DNA of 15,377 bases, from contig CAQBKK010000026.1 in NCBI GenBank assembly GCA_948760655.1, positions 1 to 15,377 on the forward strand. Direction: 5' to 3'. A program made the position numbers and the translations under genes. Below are positions 6,857 through 12,786 of this stretch, piece after piece; position 1 is the first letter of the stretch, and each line of letters starts with the position of its first letter. Origin of the DNA: an uncultured Bacilli bacterium. Its GTDB lineage: Bacteria > Bacillota_I > Bacilli_A > RF39 > UBA660. A model generated the notes under the pieces. That model was given only the letters and a program-made list of their open reading frames with translations. It searched no databases and was not told the origin of the DNA.

Positions 6857-7768
6857 ATGAAAAGAATGAAAAAATACCTAATATTATGTATTACTCTTTT
6901 ACTCATACTATCTAATTTATTTTGGATAAAACTTTACTCACACGAACATACAAAATTAAAACATGCTCTTATCCCTTCTTTAGAAAATGATTATTTTACA
7001 GCGCAAAAGATTATTACTAATTATCAAATTCAGAAAGAAAATAATCAAGTCAATCTATTTAATCAAGTCTTAGAAATTCCTTTAGGAGGCACATTTCCAT
7101 ATAATCTCTATTTTCCAAAAAAGGAAGATTATGATAATTTTATAAAAGAACATTCCAATAAAAAAGAGGTAGCCTTACTCCTTCAAAATCCAGATTATCC
7201 GAATGGGTGTGAATCTACTAGTGCAGTTATGCTTTTAAATTATATGGGAATAGATATTACTTTGAAAGATTTTGTGGAGAAGTATTTAGAAAAAGAAATC
7301 GTCTATGAAAGTCATGGGGAAAGATATGGTCCTGACCCTTCTAAAAGTTATGCTGGAGATCCTGCAAGTTCTAATCGTGGCTGGGGTACTTTTGAACCTG
7401 TTATCGTGAAAGCTATTCAAACTGTCTTAGAAGATTATCACATAAAGAATGCATTCTTTTTAAGTTTTAGTGAAATGAATAAAACTCCCCTTTATTTTTT
7501 AGCTGCGAGTCAATATCCTAGTGTGATTTGGGTTACAATGGATTATCAAGAATCAAATAGTGTTTATAATTGGTTCAGTTATGATAAAAACTCTGTTTAT
7601 ACTTATCCTAAAAATTCTCATACGGTTCTTTTAACAGGTATGGATGAAAATTATTACTTTATAAATGATCCTCTTAAAGAAGAAAAAAATATCCCTATTC
7701 CTAGAGAACAATTGGAAAGTAGCTTTGATTCTATGGGAAGACAATACATCACTTTTACAAAAGGTTAA
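6857..7768 (+). CDS. membrane-anchored C39-like cysteine peptidase (Peptidase_C39_2 type)
   Basis: 303 residues. An N-terminal hydrophobic segment (about 6-24) makes it exported or membrane-anchored. The C39-like papain-fold domain covers about 110-300: LQNPDYPNGCESTSA with nucleophile Cys118, a glycine-rich stretch with DPSKSYAGDPASSNRGWGT, then NSHTVLLTG with His255 and FINDP with Asp271. The Cys-His-Asp order and spacing fit the C39_2 family, which is related to bacteriocin-processing peptidases but is usually a stand-alone secreted protein. No ABC transporter or bacteriocin precursor lies nearby, so leader-peptide processing is unlikely; the substrate is unknown. The start ATG has AAAGGAG seven bases upstream. 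It is divergent from the VanY-type gene. Its TAA merges into a run of twelve A at 7767-7778. Confidence 0.88.
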   Translation: MKRMKKYLILCITLLLILSNLFWIKLYSHEHTKLKHALIPSLENDYFTAQKIITNYQIQKENNQVNLFNQVLEIPLGGTFPYNLYFPKKEDYDNFIKEHSNKKEVALLLQNPDYPNGCESTSAVMLLNYMGIDITLKDFVEKYLEKEIVYESHGERYGPDPSKSYAGDPASSNRGWGTFEPVIVKAIQTVLEDYHIKNAFFLSFSEMNKTPLYFLAASQYPSVIWVTMDYQESNSVYNWFSYDKNSVYTYPKNSHTVLLTGMDENYYFINDPLKEEKNIPIPREQLESSFDSMGRQYITFTKG

Positions 7769-7793
7769 AAAAAAAAAATATCCTATTCTGATA
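7767..7793 (-). terminator. possible weak terminator of the S1-domain gene
   Basis: Minus strand TATC, loop AGAATAG, GATA followed by twelve T. The T tract is excellent but the stem is only 4 bp, so this is tentative. Confidence 0.35.
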
Positions 7794-7796
7794 ACT

Positions 7797-8156
7797 TTAT
7801 TCTGCATTATTTTCTATTTCTTTTAACTTTTCTCGTATCCAAACTGGTAATTTCATTTGTAAAGGTTTAAAACCATGTTTTGTATCTTTTATTTTTCCAT
7901 ATTTAGGAGTTAACTTATAATTTATATTTTTTATAGAAAGTTTTAAGTGATTACTATTGTTTTCAAATTCTAATACTTCGCAAAGTATATTTTCCCCTAT
8001 TTTTACATAATCTTCAATATTTTTTACAAAATAGGAAGATATTTCTGAAATATGAATTAAACCAGTAGATTCTTCATCAATACGGATAAAGATTCCATAA
8101 CTTTCTATTCCTGTTACTGTTCCTTCTATAATATCTCCTGTTTGATATTTAGCCAT
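7797..8156 (-). CDS. yugI: S1-domain RNA-binding protein, GSP13/YugI (CvfD) type
   Basis: 119 residues. Residues about 4-72 form one S1 RNA-binding domain: GDIIEGTVTGIESYGIFIRID, then TGLIHISEIS and a closing KLSI strand. The tail GFKPLQMKLPVWIREKLKE matches the C-terminal signature of B. subtilis general stress protein 13 (YugI) and streptococcal CvfD, which separates it from ribosomal protein S1 or PNPase fragments. These proteins bind RNA or ribosomes and act in post-transcriptional regulation. The frame extends to a TTG at 8189, but MAKYQTGD at 8156 matches the family start and has TTGGAG upstream. An extended -10 promoter lies at 8178-8186, back-to-back with the nfu promoter. It is convergent with the C39-type gene. 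Confidence 0.9.
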   Translation of the reverse strand: MAKYQTGDIIEGTVTGIESYGIFIRIDEESTGLIHISEISSYFVKNIEDYVKIGENILCEVLEFENNSNHLKLSIKNINYKLTPKYGKIKDTKHGFKPLQMKLPVWIREKLKEIENNAE

Positions 8157-8177
8157 AAAATCGCTCCAATCAAATTC

Positions 8178-8186
8178 ATTATACCA
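8178..8186 (-). promoter_or_regulatory. extended -10 promoter of the S1-domain gene
   Basis: Minus strand TGGTATAAT (TGnTATAAT), no good -35. It stands back-to-back with the nfu promoter, with only 28 bases between the two elements. Confidence 0.65.
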
Positions 8187-8214
8187 CAAAACATTTTCCT
8201 TTATTACTTATATT

Positions 8215-8223
8215 TGTTATAAT
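8215..8223 (+). promoter_or_regulatory. extended -10 promoter of nfu
   Basis: TGTTATAAT (TGnTATAAT), no good -35. The expected +1 (8230) is the A of AGGTGA, giving a 13-base leader. Confidence 0.65.
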
Positions 8224-8242
8224 ACATAGAGGTGAAACAAAG

Positions 8243-8479
8243 ATGAATGACAACATGGAAAATAAAATAAAAGAAATAATTGAAGAAATACGTCCTTATT
8301 TGAATATGGATGGTGGAGATATAGAATTTGTAAAATATGAAGAAAATTATGTTTACGTCAAGTTAAAAGGACATTGTGCCTTGTGTATGGGACAAGACTT
8401 TACACTTAAAAATTATATTTTAGCTATGTTACAAGAAGAAATTCCTGAAATTGAAGGAATCATAAATGTAGAATTATGA
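8243..8479 (+). CDS. nfu: NifU C-terminal-domain Fe-S scaffold protein (YutI/Nfu type)
   Basis: A 78-residue single-domain protein that carries or delivers Fe-S clusters to apoproteins in the cytoplasm. The family pattern is clear: IRPYLNMDGGDIEF at 16-29, then LKGHCALCMGQDFTL with cluster ligands Cys45 and Cys48, and a Thr-containing helix leading to the end. The residue after CxxC is Met where Pro is common. It is shorter than B. subtilis YutI (about 111) because N- and C-terminal extensions are missing. AGGTGA precedes the ATG by eight bases. The last six bases overlap the 3' end of the opposing YutH-like gene: its Leu codon TTA is that gene's stop read backwards. A terminator hairpin covers the final seven codons. 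Confidence 0.94.
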   Translation: MNDNMENKIKEIIEEIRPYLNMDGGDIEFVKYEENYVYVKLKGHCALCMGQDFTLKNYILAMLQEEIPEIEGIINVEL

Positions 8480-8490
8480 TTCTTTTTTAT
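8457..8490. terminator. terminator embedded in the nfu 3' end, shared with the YutH-like gene
   Basis: GAATCATAA (8457-8465), eight-base loop, TTATGATTC (8474-8482), then TTTTTTAT. The 9-bp stem is perfect. It contains both stop codons. The T tract favours the nfu direction; on the minus strand the following tract is poor. Confidence 0.82.
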
Positions 8491-9412
8491 TTATAATCCA
8501 TTCTACTCTGTCTATTGGTGCATACTGAGATAGTATAAAATACATATCTTTTAAGAACAATTCATAATCATCTACCTTATTAATAATGGGAAGTAATGCA
8601 TTTTCTTCTAAGGTACCTTCTATTATTTGTTCATATAAATCAAAATAGAAACTAGGATACATCAAGCGAGCGTATAGAAGACTATACCCATAAAGACTTA
8701 ATTTTCGTTTTTTTAAGTAAGCCTTTATTTCTATCCATAAATCTTCATAGGAATTAAAAAAAAGTGATTTAAAGTAAGAGGCTGCATCTCGCACTTCTAT
8801 GTCAATAATATAATTTAAAGGATTAAAAAAATCTTTTTGAATATTCGGAAAGTTAATTCTTTTTCTTTGTAAAGTAATATGTTCTTTGATACTTAGTTGC
8901 GTTTTTTTTGTCGTATTATTTACATAAGCGATTGCATTTTCTGCAAGTCCAACATAATAACTAAAACTATTTATCACTACTAGATGTTCTTTTCCTAACT
9001 GTCTTATTTGGTATTCAAAGTAATCTATTTTGGCACTCCAAAGATCTGCCCAATTGTTTCTTATTAATATACTTTTTTTACTGCTAATTACTAATTTGTC
9101 ATTTAATTCTATCATATCTAAAATATTGTATTCTTTTTCATACGGAGGAATTTGTTCTAATAAAACATATTTTTTGTTATTGTACAGGCTTATATACTCT
9201 TTTTTTATATTCATAACAAATCGAGAGGTAGGTAATCCTTTGTTTATTAATTCTTGATTTAACGAAATTAATTCTTCTAGTTCACTATCGCTTCTTTTGT
9301 ATTCTGTTAATAAGTATTTTTTTTCATATAAAAGGAAACAAGTATATTCCTTGTTTTCTTCGAGTGTTATAAAATCATGGATATTATAATAATTTTTTAA
9401 CAATTCTTGCAT
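8474..9412 (-). CDS. YutH/CotS-like protein with a degenerate kinase fold
   Basis: 312 residues. The pattern resembles the B. subtilis spore-coat-associated YutH/CotS family, which has an aminoglycoside-phosphotransferase-like fold: NNWADLWSAKIDYFEYQI, then YVGLAENAIAYV, then a C-terminal VRDAASYFKSLF in the place of the family's metal-site Asp region. The HGDxxxxN catalytic loop is replaced by LQRKRINF, so it is likely a pseudokinase. Its position directly facing a YutI-like nfu and near yutD and yunB, as in the B. subtilis yut/yun region, supports the call. Start: the ATG at 9412 has a weak GTGAT upstream; a GTG at 9421 is an alternative. Its stop lies inside a terminator stem shared with nfu. 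Gene sure; family moderately sure. Confidence 0.62.
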   Translation of the reverse strand: MQELLKNYYNIHDFITLEENKEYTCFLLYEKKYLLTEYKRSDSELEELISLNQELINKGLPTSRFVMNIKKEYISLYNNKKYVLLEQIPPYEKEYNILDMIELNDKLVISSKKSILIRNNWADLWSAKIDYFEYQIRQLGKEHLVVINSFSYYVGLAENAIAYVNNTTKKTQLSIKEHITLQRKRINFPNIQKDFFNPLNYIIDIEVRDAASYFKSLFFNSYEDLWIEIKAYLKKRKLSLYGYSLLYARLMYPSFYFDLYEQIIEGTLEENALLPIINKVDDYELFLKDMYFILSQYAPIDRVEWIINKKES

Positions 9413-9435
9413 AGGAATCACTACAAAATAGTATG

Positions 9436-9463
9436 AAAAAAGCTTAAGTATTATGCTTAAGCT
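9436..9463 (-). terminator. terminator overlapping the end of the coiled-coil gene
   Basis: Minus strand AGCTTAAG, loop CATAATA, CTTAAGCT, then T: perfect 8-bp stem with a T6 tract. The TAA stop (9457-9459) is inside the 5' arm. Confidence 0.82.
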
Positions 9464-10605
9464 ACTCGTGTTAATGTTTGCTCTTCTCTATTATTAAAAG
9501 CAACTACATTACTTTGTTCCATTATTCGTTGGGCATTTTCGAAGGTTTGCCTGGAAATACCATCTCTTTCATTTATTTCTTTGTATTTTGCTGTTGCTGA
9601 TTCTGTAACATTTTCTACTGTTTTTTGGGTATTTTCCATAGTTTGTAAAGATTCAGCCATTGCATTTTTAAATTGTTCATAGGCTTTATTCATCATTTCG
9701 TAAGCTACTTGCATTTGTTCTTTTGCTTCTATAATTTTTTTAACAGATTGATTAAAACTTTCCATATAAGACATTTCTACTGCTGATTTTTCTATCGTTT
9801 TTGAATCTTCAATTATTGGTTGCTTTTCTATAGAAGGAAGAGGAGCTTGTACATCTTCAATTGCAGGCATATCCTTTATTTCACTTACCATATCTGTTGG
9901 CGTTTTGATGGCTTCCATTATATTAGTAGCAGCTGTAGGGGTTGGTGCCATTTCTTTAGGATTTGTTTCTATCGAATTTATATTTAATGGTTCTAATGCT
10001 ACAGGCTCTATTACTGGTGGCACTTCTTTTATTGGCTCTGGTATTATTGGTGTAGTAGCTTCTTTCGTAGTGACTGGGGGTTGGTTCGTATATTCTGTAA
10101 ATATCATATTGTTTGTATCTACAGCATTTACTTCCATTGCTGGCTTTACTTCTTTCATAGAATTGTCAATTGTTTGTACAGGAGCTATTTGTTCATTATT
10201 CGTTGCCACTTTTTGTTCTTCTTGCATTTTCTTTTTAGCTAAAAAGTCTACATAGTTTTTTTCTATTTGGGCACGATTTCCTTCTCTTAATTGTATTGGA
10301 TGACCATGTTCTTCTACTTCAATAAAAAGCGCTACTTCACGATATTCTACCCCTTCTTTTTCTCCACGTAAGCAATGGCGTACTAAATCATCTTTTGTTT
10401 CATTCCAAGCTTCTGTAGTTACTATATTATGGAATTTTCTTTCTGTTGGCAATTTAGAAAATATTTCTACTAATGTATTTTCTCCTTCTTTTTCGCCTGT
10501 TTCTACTGCAATAAAATCTTCTGCTTTTTCACCAGTTCTTGCATATGCTGTTAATAATTTTTTTCTTTGTTCCTCGTTTGGAAATTTTATTGTAATTTCT
10601 GCCAT
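9457..10605 (-). CDS. hypothetical protein, 382 aa: N-terminal domain, Pro/Glu linker, C-terminal coiled coil
   Basis: Not recognised. Three regions are clear. Residues 1 to about 128 look globular (starts AEITIKFPNEEQRKKLL; contains HNIVTTEAWNETKDD and EVALFIEVEEHGHPIQLREG). Residues about 135-280 are a low-complexity linker rich in Pro, Glu, Thr and Ile (e.g. PIIPEPIKEVPPVIEP). Residues about 281-365 are a Gln/Glu/Met/Ala-rich helix with heptad character (e.g. KKIIEAKEQMQVAYEMM), probably a coiled coil. No signal peptide or membrane segment, so a cytoplasmic scaffold or partner protein is one guess. GAGGAA precedes the ATG by about seven bases. It has its own promoter (10633-10641), directly after the yutD terminator, and its own terminator. 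Confidence 0.8.
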   Translation of the reverse strand: MAEITIKFPNEEQRKKLLTAYARTGEKAEDFIAVETGEKEGENTLVEIFSKLPTERKFHNIVTTEAWNETKDDLVRHCLRGEKEGVEYREVALFIEVEEHGHPIQLREGNRAQIEKNYVDFLAKKKMQEEQKVATNNEQIAPVQTIDNSMKEVKPAMEVNAVDTNNMIFTEYTNQPPVTTKEATTPIIPEPIKEVPPVIEPVALEPLNINSIETNPKEMAPTPTAATNIMEAIKTPTDMVSEIKDMPAIEDVQAPLPSIEKQPIIEDSKTIEKSAVEMSYMESFNQSVKKIIEAKEQMQVAYEMMNKAYEQFKNAMAESLQTMENTQKTVENVTESATAKYKEINERDGISRQTFENAQRIMEQSNVVAFNNREEQTLTRVA

Positions 10606-10632
10606 AACACATTCCTCGCTATTCTATTAGTA

Positions 10633-10641
10633 AGTATAACA
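10633..10641 (-). promoter_or_regulatory. extended -10 promoter of the coiled-coil gene
   Basis: Minus strand TGTTATACT (TGnTATACT). It begins three bases after the yutD terminator's T tract (10645-10651), so one transcript ends where the next begins. Confidence 0.55.
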
Positions 10642-10644
10642 AAT

Positions 10645-10682
10645 AAAAAAAGTTATTTCAAGTTCTTCTCTTTTGAAATAAC
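10645..10682 (-). terminator. terminator made of the last ten yutD codons
   Basis: Minus strand GTTATTTCAA, 11-base loop, TTGAAATAAC, then TTTTTTTATTT. The perfect 10-bp stem and its loop encode the final residues VISKEKNLK and the TAA. Confidence 0.87.
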
Positions 10683-10940
10683 AAAATGGCGACAACCAAA
10701 TGCACAGTAATTTTTTATATAATCATCAATAGTTTGGTAATCATTGTAAGGTTTGCAGTTTTTATTTGTTTGGTCATTAAATCCTTTTAAACGTAATTTG
10801 CCATAAGCATAATCTCCTAGAATATAATCAAAATTATCAAAATAATCTGTTAATTTTTCTTCTAGTTCTTCTATATTTATAGCTTCTCCTATATTTTTTA
10901 TCACTTTATATTTTACAGAGTTTATTTTAATCTCTTTCAT
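10653..10940 (-). CDS. yutD: YutD family protein (DUF1027)
   Basis: A 95-residue small cytoplasmic protein of the YutD family, function not established. The family signatures are plain: FDYILGDYAYGKLRLKGF (about 37-54), which in B. subtilis reads DYIVGDWGYGQLRLKGF, and YCAFGCRHFVIS near the end, corresponding to EYCNFGCAYFVL. Both conserved Cys of the CxFGC motif are present. The ATG is two bases after the upstream stop, and its Shine-Dalgarno (GAGGT) lies in the last codons of the upstream gene, so translation is probably coupled. Its position two genes after yunB resembles the B. subtilis yutD-yutC-yunB neighbourhood. The terminator hairpin is built from its last ten codons. Confidence 0.9.
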   Translation of the reverse strand: MKEIKINSVKYKVIKNIGEAINIEELEEKLTDYFDNFDYILGDYAYGKLRLKGFNDQTNKNCKPYNDYQTIDDYIKNYCAFGCRHFVISKEKNLK

Positions 10941-10942
10941 AT

Positions 10943-11767
10943 TTACCTCATAAATTGGGTTCCAATTAATACGACTAACATAAGCCCTGTTGCAATTACA
11001 CTTAATAGAAGTAACAAATCTACATATCCATTTCCAGTTGTAATTGTATTTCCGTATTTTTTATAGTAACTGATTGCGTCCTCTAAACGTCCTCTTTTAT
11101 TTAAATCGTTATCTTTAATTCTAAAAAAATGATAGACTTTGTTGTTTACATTTTCAATTTCTTCTTCTTTTAAACGCATTACCTCAACAGCATTAAATCC
11201 AGCAAGTTGGTATGCTTCTGCACTTAAAGCAACATCTTTAAATTCCGTAAAGGTAAAGTTATGTTTAACCTCAAATAGTTTTGTATTTAAATAGTGTAAT
11301 AAAATATCTGCATTTGGTGTATATTTATTGTATAAGTCCATTTTAAAAGGATTAGTATCTCCTTTTAAATACAATACGCTTTTAAATAATGCTATATCCT
11401 CGTCGTTTACTATAACATTCTTTTTACGTAAAGCAAACATGTCAATTAAAGTTTTTTCAATACTTACAAACAGTTCTTTTTTTATTATTTCATTTTCTGG
11501 ATTCTGATAGAAAAGTAGTACTTGTCTTTTAAATTCTTGTAAGTCAGTATCTGACAAACCAAATTTTTGTAAATTGGTATCAAAACCTCTTTCATTATTT
11601 GTTTTGTAAGGATTAATGATGTCTAATTCTCCATAGATAATTATTAGTGAACGAATAATTATAACTAAAAAAGAATTAAATTCTTCTTTTTCTGGATTTT
11701 CTTTATATTTAAGATAATTTTCTATCCCCTTATTTATTGCTTCATTTATAAATATTGTACCTTCCAT
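10943..11767 (-). CDS. hypothetical tail-anchored membrane protein, 274 aa
   Basis: Not recognised. It is mostly soluble and helical, with one strong hydrophobic segment at the very C-terminus (YVDLLLLLSVIATGLMLVVL) followed by a few polar residues, so it is probably tail-anchored with the bulk in the cytoplasm. There is no signal peptide and no familiar catalytic motif. The ORF can be extended to a GTG at 11776, but the ATG at 11767 is better placed: AGGTGAGG lies just upstream and includes that GTG. A TGnTATACT promoter at 11785-11793 gives an 11-base leader. It sits between yunB and yutD, with only two bases before yutD, so the two are co-transcribed and probably translationally coupled. 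Gene sure; function unknown. Confidence 0.8.
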   Translation of the reverse strand: MEGTIFINEAINKGIENYLKYKENPEKEEFNSFLVIIIRSLIIIYGELDIINPYKTNNERGFDTNLQKFGLSDTDLQEFKRQVLLFYQNPENEIIKKELFVSIEKTLIDMFALRKKNVIVNDEDIALFKSVLYLKGDTNPFKMDLYNKYTPNADILLHYLNTKLFEVKHNFTFTEFKDVALSAEAYQLAGFNAVEVMRLKEEEIENVNNKVYHFFRIKDNDLNKRGRLEDAISYYKKYGNTITTGNGYVDLLLLLSVIATGLMLVVLIGTQFMR

Positions 11768-11784
11768 ACGCCTCACCTATTTTA

Positions 11785-11793
11785 AGTATATCA
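11785..11793 (-). promoter_or_regulatory. extended -10 promoter of the tail-anchored protein gene
   Basis: Minus strand TGATATACT (TGnTATACT). The expected +1 (11778) is the A of AGGTGAGG. A weak AT-rich hairpin, with ATATTC/GAATAT arms, lies just upstream near the yunB stop. Confidence 0.55.
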
Positions 11794-11799
11794 CATATT

Positions 11800-12540
11800 C
11801 TAATTTATAGGAATATTTAATAGGTTACTTTTTGTTTCTATTGCTCCCCCATAATATTCTGGAACAATACCTTGTATGATTTTTGATGCTATTAAAATAT
11901 TGTATTCATGATTTATTTCTTTTTTTATCGTAGGTGCTATGAATTCATTGGTAATAAAGCAATCAATATAAATAGATACAAGAGCGTTATTGATTCCATA
12001 ATCTTCTATTTTCGTTCTTATACTACTTGCTACAAATCCCATATAACTTACTTTTACAGGAATTCTTGGGCCTATGTTTGCTAGATAAATTCCGTTACTT
12101 GAGACTCCTATAGGAATTGATAGGATTATGCTATCTAATGTAGAACTTAAATCTTCATTGTAATTATTTAAAATTGTATTTCTTATTTGAGTGTCTTCTA
12201 AATTTGTTTGTAGATAACTAGTAATTATTGCTAATGCTTTATAGACTTGCTCTAGATTAAAGTCAACAGTAACTATTTCATCATTTTTATTTTTTATAAT
12301 ATGGATAGTTTCATTTAAATCAACTTCTTTATATATATCTTTTACTCGATAATTGGTTAAAATTGTTTCATTTAGCTTATTGATGCTAGATATAGCGACA
12401 TTTAGTAAATTTGGAGTAATTTTTTCATTAAATTTTAGGAATTCAAAAATGCTTATTCCTATTATAATTGTGAATAATATGCCTATGGTTTGCCAAAATG
12501 AAAGAGTAATGGTGTGTCTTTTGTGCATTTTTGTTTTCAT
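11800..12540 (-). CDS. yunB: sporulation protein YunB
   Basis: 246 residues, close to B. subtilis YunB (about 254). In B. subtilis, yunB is a mother-cell sigma-E sporulation gene; its biochemical role is not settled. One N-terminal membrane segment (about 14-31) follows a basic start. The diagnostic core is intact: SIPIGVSSNGIYLANIGPRIPVKV, then YGINNALVSIYID, and near the end IIQGIVPEYYGG, all aligning with the B. subtilis protein (LANLGPKIPVRF, YGINNALIDISI, AVQGEVPQFYNG). The ATG at 12540 has no Shine-Dalgarno, and a TATAAT lies only three bases upstream. The start may instead be Met5, or the message may be nearly leaderless from an overlapping -10 element. No clear sigma-E promoter is seen. 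It follows the XRE terminator. Confidence 0.9.
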   Translation of the reverse strand: MKTKMHKRHTITLSFWQTIGILFTIIIGISIFEFLKFNEKITPNLLNVAISSINKLNETILTNYRVKDIYKEVDLNETIHIIKNKNDEIVTVDFNLEQVYKALAIITSYLQTNLEDTQIRNTILNNYNEDLSSTLDSIILSIPIGVSSNGIYLANIGPRIPVKVSYMGFVASSIRTKIEDYGINNALVSIYIDCFITNEFIAPTIKKEINHEYNILIASKIIQGIVPEYYGGAIETKSNLLNIPIN

Positions 12541-12563
12541 ATTATTATATATAATCTCTGATC

Positions 12564-12595
12564 AAAAAAAAGAAGCATTTTTTTACTTCTTTTTT
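12564..12595 (-). terminator. terminator at the end of the surface protein-XRE operon
   Basis: Minus strand AAAAAAGAAG, loop of 10, CTTCTTTTTT, then TT. The 5' arm is the last Lys codons of the XRE gene and the loop begins with its TAA. The stem is mostly A-T, with three G-C pairs at the loop end. Confidence 0.75.
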
Positions 12596-12786
12596 ATTTT
12601 TTGATTATTATTTATTAGATAAAATTTATAGTTGCAAGCATCTATTATTTTAAAAAACATTTCTAACGTTATTTTTCGTAAACCAGATTCATAATGAGCT
12701 AAAGTACAACTTGCTATTCCAAGAATACTTGCGAGTTCTCTTTGGGTTAACCCAACACTTTTTCGGATGTTTTTTAAATCTACCAT
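12583..12786 (-). CDS. small XRE-family HTH regulator
   Basis: 67 residues, essentially a single Cro/CI-type helix-turn-helix: IRKSVGLTQRELASILGI (helices 1-2) then ASCTLAHYESGLRKI (recognition helix and conserved YESG turn), and a short Lys-rich tail. A DNA-binding regulator is expected; targets are not identifiable here. Its ATG lies inside the end of the surface-protein gene (7-base overlap including that gene's TAG). The bases upstream (AGAATTAAGTT) hold no Shine-Dalgarno, so translation probably depends on ribosomes finishing the surface-protein message. Regulator level could therefore follow the phase state of that gene. It is unrelated in function to yunB, which starts after its terminator. 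Confidence 0.88.
   Translation of the reverse strand: MVDLKNIRKSVGLTQRELASILGIASCTLAHYESGLRKITLEMFFKIIDACNYKFYLINNNQKIKKK

Noticed and set aside
6857..7768. C39 peptidase as part of a bacteriocin exporter
   Set aside because: No ABC transporter domains and no double-glycine precursor peptide nearby.
7797..8189. S1-domain protein starting at TTG 8189
   Set aside because: That start lies upstream of the -10 box; MAKYQTGD at 8156 matches the family.
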